Below are positions 7,898-14,388 of a stretch of 15,162 nt of DNA, one piece after another. The notes under the pieces were generated by a model. It was not told the DNA's origin. It made no database searches and was given only the letters and a program-made list of their open reading frames with translations. The stretch comes from Firmicutes bacterium UBA4882. Its GTDB lineage: Bacteria; Bacillota; UBA4882. The translations under genes and the position numbers were made by a program. The first letter of the stretch is position 1; the number at the start of each line of letters is the position of its first letter. The stretch is taken from positions 9,167-24,328 of the forward strand of contig DHDG01000039.1 of the NCBI GenBank assembly GCA_002399265.1, read 5' to 3'.

Positions 7898-9454
7898 ATG
7901 TCTGTCCGCAAGAAATTACAGGAATTGCAGAAAAGCCGCGAAAAGGCTTACCTGGGCGGCGGTACAAAACGTATCGAGCGCCAGCATTCTGCGGGAAAAT
8001 TAACAGCCAGAGAGCGTTTGGCTCTGCTTCTTGATGCAGATAGTTTTGTTGAAACCGATCCGTTTATTAAAAACCGCTGCACTGACTTTGGTATGAGTGA
8101 TGTAGAAACTCCGGGTGAGGGAGTTATCACTGGCTACGGCACCATTGATGGCCGTCAGGTATTTGTCTTTGCACAGGATGCCACGGTTTTGGGCGGAGCC
8201 CTTGGCGAAGCTCATTCCAAAAAAATATGCAAGGTTATGGATCTGGCAGCCAAAGCTGGCGCGCCTTTTATTGGACTGAATGATTCCGGCGGGGCCCGCA
8301 TTCAGGAAGGCGTCGATGCTTTGGATGGCTATGGTCAGATCTTCTACCGCAACACCGTCTATTCAGGAGTCGTCCCCCAAATTTCTGTTATCATGGGCCC
8401 GTGCGCTGGAGGCGCAGTTTATTCACCGGCCATTACGGACTTTATCCTTATGGTTGAGAATACTAGCCAGATGTTTATCACCGGACCGCAAGTCATCAAA
8501 TCGATTACCGGTGAAGACGTAACATTAGAAGAACTGGGCGGGGCTCGCACCCATAGTTCCAAGAGCGGAGTGGCTCACTTTTCTGCAGAAAGCGAACAGG
8601 ATTGTTTGGCGCTTGTCAGAAAGCTGCTCTCCTATCTGCCTTCCAATAATATGGAGGATCCTCCCGCTATTGATTATCCGGAACATCAGGATAATGAAAT
8701 CAATTCTGAATCTCTGCTGGACATTGTCCCGGATGATCCGAATAAACCGTATGATGTCAGAGATATTATCAACACCGTAAGCGATCCCGGTTCATTCCTG
8801 GAAGTACAGACCAGCTACGCTGCCAATGCAGTGATCGGTTTCGCTAGAATGCAAGGCCGGAGCATTGGAATCATTGCGAACCAGCCGAAATACTTGGCCG
8901 GATGTCTGGATATTAACGCCAGTGATAAAATTGCCCGCTTTATCCGGACCTGTGATGCCTTTAATGTTCCCATCGTGACTTTTGTTGATGTTCCTGGCTT
9001 CTTGCCTGGTATTTCTCAGGAGTTCGATGGTATCATCCGGCATGGAGCAAAAGTGCTCTTCGCATATTCAGAAGCGACCGTACCCAAATTAGCAGTAATC
9101 CTCCGCAAAGCATACGGTGGAGCATATGTCGCTATGTGCAGCCGTTCTTTGGGGGCGGACGCTGTCTATGCTTGGCCGACAGCAGAAATTGCTGTTATGG
9201 GCGCTCAAGGCGCAGCCAATATCATTTTCCGCGACGACATTAAGAATGCCTCGGATCCAGAAGCCACTCGTCGCGAAAAGGTGGATGACTACACCGAGAA
9301 ATTCGCCAATCCTTACGTAGCAGCCGCCAGGGGTTATATTGATGATGTAATTGATCCCCGCGATACGCGTCCTTTGTTAATTAAGGCCCTGAATATGATC
9401 GCTAATAAAAACGAACAACGCCCGGCTAAAAAACACGGAAACATTCCGGTTTAA
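7898..9454 (+). CDS. mmdA: Methylmalonyl-CoA decarboxylase alpha subunit (carboxyltransferase)
   Basis: The cytoplasmic carboxyltransferase (518 aa) moves the carboxyl group from (S)-methylmalonyl-CoA to the biotin on MmdC. It has the two crotonase-like halves of the acyl-CoA carboxyltransferase family. GGARIQEG (131-138) and GPCAGGAVYSP (167-177) form the first oxyanion-hole region, and VDVPGFLPG plus RKAYGGAYVAM lie in the C-terminal half. TTGGAGG (7884-7890) is 7 bases before the ATG at 7898; an upstream TTG at 7871 lies inside mce and lacks a site. The chain is nearly identical in layout to propionyl-CoA carboxylase beta (PccB). The following membrane subunits indicate the decarboxylase rather than a carboxylase. 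Confidence 0.93.
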   Translation: MSVRKKLQELQKSREKAYLGGGTKRIERQHSAGKLTARERLALLLDADSFVETDPFIKNRCTDFGMSDVETPGEGVITGYGTIDGRQVFVFAQDATVLGGALGEAHSKKICKVMDLAAKAGAPFIGLNDSGGARIQEGVDALDGYGQIFYRNTVYSGVVPQISVIMGPCAGGAVYSPAITDFILMVENTSQMFITGPQVIKSITGEDVTLEELGGARTHSSKSGVAHFSAESEQDCLALVRKLLSYLPSNNMEDPPAIDYPEHQDNEINSESLLDIVPDDPNKPYDVRDIINTVSDPGSFLEVQTSYAANAVIGFARMQGRSIGIIANQPKYLAGCLDINASDKIARFIRTCDAFNVPIVTFVDVPGFLPGISQEFDGIIRHGAKVLFAYSEATVPKLAVILRKAYGGAYVAMCSRSLGADAVYAWPTAEIAVMGAQGAANIIFRDDIKNASDPEATRREKVDDYTEKFANPYVAAARGYIDDVIDPRDTRPLLIKALNMIANKNEQRPAKKHGNIPV

Positions 9455-9469
9455 AGGGAGGGAACTACT

Positions 9470-9880
9470 ATGGCTAATATGGGTATCGGAATAGAGCTCC
9501 TTTTCCTTGGCATGGGCGTAGTCTTTGTTGCGCTGATTATCATTATTGGCGTGATGAAGTCGTTGGGGTATTTTGCCGGTGCAAATTCCAAAAAGGCATC
9601 TCAGACAGATAAAATAATGCGCCGAGAAACCGCCGAGCCGGTTAGTTCAGTAACTGCGGACCGGACCTCTAGTGCCGATTTTTCGGGAATATCAGCCGAA
9701 ACAGTGGCGGCGATTAGTGGCGCAATTGCGTACATGATGGGACCCGGCCGGAGCGGTTACGCAATACGTTCTATCAAACCATGTACCGGTGGAGAGACCA
9801 TCTCGCCCTGGGCGATTGCCGGGCGCATCGGACTAATTAATGCGGGAAATTCCATGATAAAGAGGAGGACTTCAAGATGA
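9470..9880 (+). CDS. mmdD: Methylmalonyl-CoA decarboxylase delta subunit (OadG family)
   Basis: A 136-residue subunit with one N-terminal membrane helix (about residues 8-30), a charged and Ser/Thr-rich linker, and a small soluble C-terminal region. The C-terminal part contains ETVAAISGAIAYM followed later by SPWAIAGR, the pattern seen in Na+-pump decarboxylase gamma/delta subunits. These subunits hold the carboxyltransferase and biotin carrier onto the membrane beta subunit. GGGAGGG lies about 9 bases before the ATG. The stop overlaps the mmdC start in ATGA. No separate gene for the very small epsilon subunit known from Veillonella is visible. Confidence 0.85.
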   Translation: MANMGIGIELLFLGMGVVFVALIIIIGVMKSLGYFAGANSKKASQTDKIMRRETAEPVSSVTADRTSSADFSGISAETVAAISGAIAYMMGPGRSGYAIRSIKPCTGGETISPWAIAGRIGLINAGNSMIKRRTSR

Positions 9881-10305
9881 AGCGTTTTAAGGTCGTTGTT
9901 AATGGCACACCTTATGAAGTAGATGTTGAGGAAGTATCATCCGGATCAACTGCTCCCAGTGCTCCGCAAGCCGTTTTAGCACCGGCCCCGGTTGCCGCAG
10001 CGGCTGCGCCTGCCAAAGCAGCAACTGCCAGTGCTCCCGCTCCCGAGAAAGCGAGTGCACCTGCCAAAGCCGTAGCACCTGCTCAGGCTGGTCCTGGAAC
10101 AATCGCCGCGCCAATGCCGGGCGTGATTGTCGCCATTAAAGTGAAGCCCGGGCAGACCGTGAAACGCCGCGACGTTCTGCTTACACTAGAGGCCATGAAA
10201 ATGGAAAATGAAATCCTGGCTCCCAAAGATGGAGTTGTCAGGGAAATCTATGTTCAGTCAGGACAGAGTGTAAATCCGCAAGATCCGCTGATTGACCTGG
10301 AATAG
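9877..10305 (+). CDS. mmdC: Methylmalonyl-CoA decarboxylase gamma subunit (biotin carrier)
   Basis: A 142-residue biotin carrier. An N-terminal segment (about 1-22) is followed by an Ala/Pro-rich flexible linker (about 25-72) and then a biotinyl domain. In the latter, EAMKM at 105-109 marks K108 as the biotinylated lysine. The linker lets biotin swing between MmdA and MmdB. Start and previous stop overlap as ATGA, and AGAGGAGG is upstream. The linker contains a 51-base internal repeat. The domain alone would also suit oxaloacetate or glutaconyl-CoA decarboxylase; the gene neighbourhood selects methylmalonyl-CoA. Confidence 0.92.
   Translation: MKRFKVVVNGTPYEVDVEEVSSGSTAPSAPQAVLAPAPVAAAAAPAKAATASAPAPEKASAPAKAVAPAQAGPGTIAAPMPGVIVAIKVKPGQTVKRRDVLLTLEAMKMENEILAPKDGVVREIYVQSGQSVNPQDPLIDLE
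10009..10070 (+). repeat. Direct repeat in the mmdC linker
   Basis: CCTGCCAAAGC occurs at 10009-10019 and again at 10060-10070, a period of 51 bases (17 codons). Both copies encode an APAKA segment of the Ala/Pro linker. It probably reflects slippage-driven growth of a low-complexity hinge, and its length may vary between strains. Confidence 0.6.
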
Positions 10306-10351
10306 ACGCACTGTAATAGCTATCATTTAAACAAAGTGGGGAAAGAAGGAC

Positions 10352-11467
10352 ATGTGGCAAGCTATTCATGGATTTTTACAGAGTACTGGATTTGCCTCCC
10401 TGACATGGGGACATATACTGATGATCTGTGTAGCACTAGTACTCATGTACTTGGCGATTGTCAGGAAGTTTGAGCCATTATTGCTTGTTCCGATCAGCTT
10501 TGGGATCCTGCTGGCAAATCTGCCTCTGGCAGGTCATTCCAATTCTGAATCCGGTCTTTTGCATTGGTTATACCAAGGAGTTAAGTTGGGAATTTACCCA
10601 CCGCTCATCTTTTTGGGAATAGGGGCCAGTACGGATTTCGGTCCTCTGATTGCCAATCCTAAGACGTTTTTGCTGGGTGCCGCGGCACAGCTGGGGATAT
10701 TTATCACGTTGATTGGCTCCTTATTGTTGGGGTTCACCCCGGCGCAGGCTGGAGCGATCGGTATTATCGGCGGAGCCGACGGGCCTACCGCAATCTTCTT
10801 GGCCAGCAAGCTGGCACCGGAACTTCTTGGATCGATTGCCGTCGCGGCATATTCTTATATGGCATTAGTGCCCTTGATTCAGCCCCCGATTATGAGGCTC
10901 CTGACTACCAAAAAAGAGCGCAGTATTGTAATGGAGCAGCTGCGGCCAGTCTCCAAAAAGGAGAAGATTTTGTTCCCGATTATTGTTACTATTTTTGTTG
11001 GTCTTCTTTTGCCAGATGCTGTTCCGCTGGTCGGTATGTTGATGTTGGGTAACATTTTTCGCGAAAGCGGCGTTGTCGATCGGCTCTCTAAAACGGCTCA
11101 AAATGAGTTGATGAACATCGTCGTAATTTTCTTAGGGTTGACCGTCGGTGCAACCTCGACTGCCGAAACATTTCTGACTAAAGAAACCCTCTCCATTCTT
11201 GCCCTGGGTTTAGCGGCTTTTTCAGTGGGCACAGCCGGCGGAGTGCTTTTCGGCAAACTGATGTGCTGGGCCACCAAAGGAAAAGTCAATCCATTGATTG
11301 GCTCTGCTGGTGTATCAGCTGTTCCGATGGCGGCCCGCGTTTCGCAAATCGAAGGTATGAAGGCCAATCCGGAAAATCACCTCCTGATGCACGCCATGGG
11401 TCCCAATGTAGCGGGTGTGATCGGGTCTGCGATTGCTGCGGGAATATTGCTGTCACGACTCTCGTAG
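10352..11467 (+). CDS. mmdB: Methylmalonyl-CoA decarboxylase beta subunit (Na+ pump)
   Basis: The polytopic membrane subunit (371 aa) decarboxylates carboxybiotin and couples this to Na+ export. Hydrophobic helices span the chain. Family landmarks are GASTDFGPLIANP at 91-103, GGADGPTAIF at 140-149 with D143 in the OadB-type sodium-site region, and GPNVAGVIGS at 350-359 near the C-terminus. AAAGAAGGA precedes the ATG, and the 46-base gap from mmdC is the longest inside the run but holds no terminator. The gene order A-D-C-B is the one I recall for Propionigenium modestum. A strong terminator follows, so this is the last gene of the operon. Na+ specificity is inferred from the family. Confidence 0.94.
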   Translation: MWQAIHGFLQSTGFASLTWGHILMICVALVLMYLAIVRKFEPLLLVPISFGILLANLPLAGHSNSESGLLHWLYQGVKLGIYPPLIFLGIGASTDFGPLIANPKTFLLGAAAQLGIFITLIGSLLLGFTPAQAGAIGIIGGADGPTAIFLASKLAPELLGSIAVAAYSYMALVPLIQPPIMRLLTTKKERSIVMEQLRPVSKKEKILFPIIVTIFVGLLLPDAVPLVGMLMLGNIFRESGVVDRLSKTAQNELMNIVVIFLGLTVGATSTAETFLTKETLSILALGLAAFSVGTAGGVLFGKLMCWATKGKVNPLIGSAGVSAVPMAARVSQIEGMKANPENHLLMHAMGPNVAGVIGSAIAAGILLSRLS

Positions 11468-11538
11468 CATGATTTGCCTGGCCGTATAGACGAGTATCAT
11501 TGCATAGTTGCCAGATAATGACATAACCCATTGATTCC

Positions 11539-11572
11539 AACCGGGCACGCCTAAAACGTGTCCGGTTTTTTA
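11539..11572 (+). terminator. Rho-independent terminator of the kor-mcm-mmd operon
   Basis: AACCGGGCACG (11539-11549) pairs with CGTGTCCGGTT (11557-11567) with a single G-T wobble, around a 7-base loop, and runs into TTTTTTATT. It lies 72 bases after the mmdB stop and directly ahead of the yraN ribosome-binding site. Confidence 0.9.
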
Positions 11573-11594
11573 TTATTGGAAGGAGGTTTTTCGG

Positions 11595-12023
11595 ATAGCT
11601 GAAAGGCAAGGGCAAAAGCTTGGATTCCACTGCGATAAGGGCGTAAGTCGCAAAAATCAAAATGTACTGCTTGGCCGTGCAGGGGAAGCATACGCCAAGA
11701 TCTATTTGGAAAGGAAGGGCTATCAAATCCTAGCTGCCAACTATCGTTGTCAATTTGGCGAAATTGATCTGATTGCGGAGGAATCGCATGAACTGGTTTT
11801 CATTGAAGTAAAAAGCAGAACCGGATCTGCGTATGGCAGAGGTCTGGAATCAATCACGACTCGCAAAAAACACCATATCCTCAGAACGGCCTGGTATTAT
11901 CTCGAACAACTCCACCAAAGCCATAGGCCATTTCGATTTGACGCATTGGAAATTTCTTTCGATTATGATGGCAACCCAGTGAAGGCTGAGTTGATCCAGA
12001 ATGCCTTCGTTTTTGATTCTTAG
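11595..12023 (+). CDS. yraN: YraN family protein (UPF0102, endonuclease-like fold)
   Basis: The conserved family segment LGRAGEAYAKIYLERKGY is followed by FGEIDLIA and VFIEVKSR, giving the D...ExK set of the restriction-endonuclease-like fold (D58, E71, K73 in a 142-residue chain from 11595). The cellular role of YraN is unclear. The start is problematic. The conserved GRAGE segment lies upstream of the first conventional start (TTG 11706), yet that upstream frame has no ATG, GTG or TTG. AGGAGG (11581-11586) sits 8 bases before an ATA codon at 11595, and a CTG lies at 11667. I annotate from 11595 as the best-supported initiation site; a caller restricted to standard starts would give 11706-12023 and lose the conserved N-terminus. 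The gene is the usual partner of rnhB and comM. Its stop is only 9 bases from the convergent comM stop. Confidence 0.75.
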   Translation: MAERQGQKLGFHCDKGVSRKNQNVLLGRAGEAYAKIYLERKGYQILAANYRCQFGEIDLIAEESHELVFIEVKSRTGSAYGRGLESITTRKKHHILRTAWYYLEQLHQSHRPFRFDALEISFDYDGNPVKAELIQNAFVFDS

Positions 12024-12032
12024 GCCTATTGG

Positions 12033-13586
12033 CTATAAGGCAAGGGACCGGTATTGCAGCGCTTCGGCGATATGCTCCCGTTCTATATTGGGCATCCCTC
12101 CTAAGTCTGCAATCGTGCGGGCCACTTTGATCGTTTTAAAATAGGAGCGGGCACTCAAGGCAAAACGAGAGGCCGCATCCTGAAGCAAAGCTGTGGCAGC
12201 TGAGCTCATTTGGCAGTACTGCCGAATTTCGCCGGAACTCAAATGGGCATTCCATTTGTAAGCGCTATGGACGCCTTCCAGATATCTGTTTTTTTGGACT
12301 ACCCTGGCGTCAGTAACGCGCTGACGAATACAGGATGATGTTTCACTTGACCTAAGAGCAGCTAATTCACTCTCCGGTAGGCGGGGCACATTCACCTGCA
12401 AATCAATGCGATCCAGCAACGGTCCGGAAATTCTAGATCGGTATTTTTGAATTTGGAATGGGGTACAGACACACGGTTTCAACGCGTCCCCCAAATAGCC
12501 GCAGGGACAGGGATTCATTGCTGAAACCAACATGACTTTGGCTGGGAAGGTAATGGCGGAGGAGGCGCGTGCAATGGTTACTACGCCATCTTCCAGCGGT
12601 TGACGCAATACTTCCAGCACTTCCCGTCGATATTCCGGCAATTCGTCCAGAAATAAAACGCCGAGGTGTGCCAAACTGACCTCTCCGGGGCGAGGGTTCC
12701 GCCCGCCGCCGATGAGTCCAGCGTAACTTGCTGTATGGTGGGGTGCCCGAAAAGGCCTGACAGTAATGACGTTTTTTCCGGTTGCCAGCAGGCCGGCGGC
12801 ACTATAGATGCGAGTCAGCTCAATCGCTTCAGTTTTCTCCAGAGGCGGCATAATAGTAGGAATGCGGCGGGCGAGCATCGTCTTTCCAGAGCCCGGGGGT
12901 CCGGACAACAACACATTATGCCCACCGGCGGCAGCAATTTCAAAAGCCCTCTTGGCGTGCTCCTGACCGCTTACTTCTGAAAAATCCTCCTCAAAGACCG
13001 GCTGCGGGGGAAGAGACCATTGCAATTCGCCGGTGCCAGTGCCGGCGGAAATGCGAGTGGCTTTCAGAAGTTTTTTTTCAGCCGTAAGATAGGTTATGAC
13101 ATCACGTAGATGTGCGGCAGGCAGTAAATCGAGACCCTCTACGATGGCGGCTTCGTCCCAATTATCGGCTGGCAAGATTAATTCCCGGCAGCCGTATTTT
13201 TGTGCTGCCAAAGCCATTGGAAGCACACCGCGTATTGGACGGATGTCGCCACTGAGCGACAGTTCACCGACAATCATGCAGCTATTTAAACTTCCATAGT
13301 CGATTTTTCCGATACAAGCCATGATTCCCAGCGCGATTGGCAGATCAAATGAAGCGCCCTCTTTTCGTAAGTCTGCAGGCGCGAGATTGACTGTGATTCT
13401 TCGATTTGGCATCGAAGCTCCACTATTGCGCAGTGCGGATCGCACTCGTTCTTTGCTTTCCCGGATCGCCGTGTCCGGGAGCCCGACTATTCCGAACCCT
13501 GGGAGGCCCGAACCTACATCCACTTCTACCTCAACCGGTATCCCGTCAATACCAACAATTGTACAGCTGAGAATTTTTACCGGCAA
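12033..13586 (-). CDS. comM: YifB/ComM family Mg chelatase-like AAA ATPase
   Basis: A 517-residue protein from TTG 13586. The N-terminal Lon-protease-like fold is followed by a Mg-chelatase-type AAA domain. Walker A is GPPGSGKT at 229-236 and Walker B is LFLDELPE at 311-318. A probable zinc site is formed by C360 and C362 (MNPCPCG) with C372 and C374. GPLLDRID at 388-395 is the sensor region. In naturally competent bacteria ComM helps branch migration during DNA uptake; in most Firmicutes its role is less clear. The TTG fits the usual N-terminus (MPVKILSCTIVGIDG) and has GTGGAG 9 bases upstream. The frame is open back to a GTG at 13667, but that lies upstream of the promoter hexamers seen here. 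In-frame GTG codons at 13613 and 13601 are alternatives. Confidence 0.93.
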   Translation of the reverse strand: MPVKILSCTIVGIDGIPVEVEVDVGSGLPGFGIVGLPDTAIRESKERVRSALRNSGASMPNRRITVNLAPADLRKEGASFDLPIALGIMACIGKIDYGSLNSCMIVGELSLSGDIRPIRGVLPMALAAQKYGCRELILPADNWDEAAIVEGLDLLPAAHLRDVITYLTAEKKLLKATRISAGTGTGELQWSLPPQPVFEEDFSEVSGQEHAKRAFEIAAAGGHNVLLSGPPGSGKTMLARRIPTIMPPLEKTEAIELTRIYSAAGLLATGKNVITVRPFRAPHHTASYAGLIGGGRNPRPGEVSLAHLGVLFLDELPEYRREVLEVLRQPLEDGVVTIARASSAITFPAKVMLVSAMNPCPCGYLGDALKPCVCTPFQIQKYRSRISGPLLDRIDLQVNVPRLPESELAALRSSETSSCIRQRVTDARVVQKNRYLEGVHSAYKWNAHLSSGEIRQYCQMSSAATALLQDAASRFALSARSYFKTIKVARTIADLGGMPNIEREHIAEALQYRSLAL

Positions 13587-13622
13587 TGCGACCAACTCCA
13601 CAAACAGCTCCACAAAATGTGC

Positions 13623-13650
13623 AATATATATTTCGTTACATATATGGTAA
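13623..13650 (-). promoter_or_regulatory. Probable comM promoter
   Basis: On the minus strand: -35-like TTACCA (13645-13650), a 16-base spacer and -10 TATATT (13623-13628), a 4/6 and 5/6 match. It would start transcription about 30 bases before the TTG at 13586, consistent with that start choice. Confidence 0.45.
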
Positions 13651-13741
13651 TTCCTTCCTTGGCACACGCTCTGCTACTTTTTTATTTTTGAGGACAGGTC
13701 CGTCCAAGGATTCTGACTATCGGGAACAGGTTTTGAGATGT

Positions 13742-13759
13742 AACAAAACAACATTTGTT
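13742..13759 (+). promoter_or_regulatory. Inverted repeat between comM and the AbrB-type gene
   Basis: AACAAA (13742-13747) and TTTGTT (13754-13759) form an inverted repeat with a 6-base spacer in the divergent intergenic region, about 80 bases before the AbrB-type gene. Such A/T-rich dyads can be operators, and AbrB proteins often repress their own genes, but nothing specific identifies a binder. Confidence 0.2.
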
Positions 13760-13768
13760 CCAACTTTA

Positions 13769-13795
13769 ACAGGGTTTTTTTTCTTGACGCAGAAA
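13769..13795 (+). promoter_or_regulatory. Sigma-H-like promoter candidate for the AbrB-type gene
   Basis: ACAGGGTTT (13769-13777), 11 bases, then GCAGAAA (13789-13795). This is close to the Bacillus sigma-H consensus as I recall it (RNAGGAWWW, 11-12 bases, RNNGAAT). No housekeeping promoter with good spacing was found: TTGACG at 13784 and TTAACA at 13766 lack a partner -10. This is low-confidence pattern matching. Confidence 0.22.
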
Positions 13796-13841
13796 TAGTA
13801 AATAGTTCGAAACTGGAAGTAATCAGGCGGGAGGCTATGGA

Positions 13842-14108
13842 ATGCTTAAAAGTACTGGCATAGTAAGGAAAATTGATGAACTGGGCCGTTTTGTTTTGCC
13901 TATGGAAATGCGTAAAATGATGGGTATTGAAATTAAGGATCCTATGGAAGTCTATTTTGACTCGGAAACTCAGTCCATTATTCTTAAGCAGTACAAGCCA
14001 GGCTGCGTTTTCTGTGGCTCCGTCGATGGGACAAAACTCTTTAAAGGGCATTATGTCTGCAAAGAATGCGTTAAGGGGGCCAAAGAAAATATAAATATGC
14101 AAGCCTAA
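13842..14108 (+). CDS. AbrB-family transition regulator with C-terminal CxxC/CxxC module
   Basis: An 88-residue regulator. Residues 3-20 (KSTGIVRKIDELGRFVLP) are nearly the Bacillus subtilis AbrB swapped-hairpin DNA-binding domain, and conservation continues to ILKQYKPG near 54. The rest differs from B. subtilis AbrB: C55-x-x-C58 and C73-x-x-C76 flank a short GTKLFKGHY linker, which looks like a small zinc-binding knuckle in place of the multimerisation region. GCGGGAGG (13827-13834) lies 7 bases before the ATG at 13842; an ATG at 13836 is out of frame. AbrB proteins control the switch to stationary phase, biofilm and sporulation in Firmicutes. Targets here are unknown. It is divergent from comM, monocistronic, and followed by a strong terminator. 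Confidence 0.9.
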   Translation: MLKSTGIVRKIDELGRFVLPMEMRKMMGIEIKDPMEVYFDSETQSIILKQYKPGCVFCGSVDGTKLFKGHYVCKECVKGAKENINMQA

Positions 14109-14135
14109 CAAGGCTAACCGGGCCAAACCTGGCCC
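14102..14135 (+). other. Tandem stem-loops in the 3' UTR of the AbrB-type gene
   Basis: AGCCT-AACA-AGGCT (14102-14115) overlaps the stop codon and is followed by GGGCCA-AACC-TGGCCC (14120-14135). Both are perfect stems with 4-base loops. They precede the main terminator by 25 bases and may protect the 3' end or shape a small 3' UTR-derived RNA. Confidence 0.45.
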
Positions 14136-14160
14136 AGGACAGACGTGTTAAGCCTGTGCT

Positions 14161-14193
14161 AAAGCCCTTTCTCTGACGGGAAAGGGCTTTTTT
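14161..14193 (+). terminator. Rho-independent terminator of the AbrB-type gene
   Basis: AAAGCCCTTTC (14161-14171) pairs perfectly with GAAAGGGCTTT (14180-14190) around an 8-base loop, and the arm runs into six T residues (14188-14193). This is one of the clearest terminators in the window. Confidence 0.95.
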
Positions 14194-14243
14194 GACGCCC
14201 CTGATGCGGGAAGTAAGGCGAGTTTATTAAGGAAATGCGTCCC

Positions 14244-14273
14244 TTGGGACATAACAGGATCCAGTGGCATAAT
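14244..14273 (+). promoter_or_regulatory. Extended -10 promoter for the LuxR-type gene
   Basis: -35-like TTGGGA (14244-14249), an 18-base spacer, and CATAAT (14268-14273) preceded by TGG, an extended -10. The -10 hexamer matches 5 of 6 consensus bases. Transcription would begin near 14280 and leave a leader of about 110 bases before the TTG start at 14389. Confidence 0.55.
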
Positions 14274-14325
14274 ATGAAGCCAGGAAGGAGGATCTTTATT
14301 CCTTTCCCCGCTCGCCGCGCAGGTG

Positions 14326-14361
14326 TTCGCCCCGCTATGCGGTTTCTTTGGCGCAGGCGAA
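14326..14361 (+). other. Structured leader of the LuxR-type gene
   Basis: TTCGCC (14326-14331) pairs with GGCGAA (14356-14361) and encloses CCGC-TAT-GCGG (14332-14342). The stem ends 11 bases before the SD of the regulator. A second SD-like AGGAAGGAGG (14282-14291) with no suitable start lies upstream and can pair with CCTTTCC at 14301-14307. Confidence 0.35.
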
Positions 14362-14388
14362 TGAGGTCCGTTGGAGGAGTGAACAAAT

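Noticed and set aside
13587..13667. Longer comM start at GTG 13667
   Set aside because: The extra 27 residues are not typical of YifB proteins, no SD precedes the GTG, and a promoter-like pair at 13623-13650 lies inside the extension.
13692..13701. Palindrome GGAC-AG-GTCC between comM and the AbrB-type gene
   Set aside because: It is short, upstream of the comM promoter, and of a kind expected by chance in an intergenic region.
13784..13812. TTGACG as a housekeeping -35 for the AbrB-type gene
   Set aside because: No -10-like hexamer lies 16-18 bases downstream.
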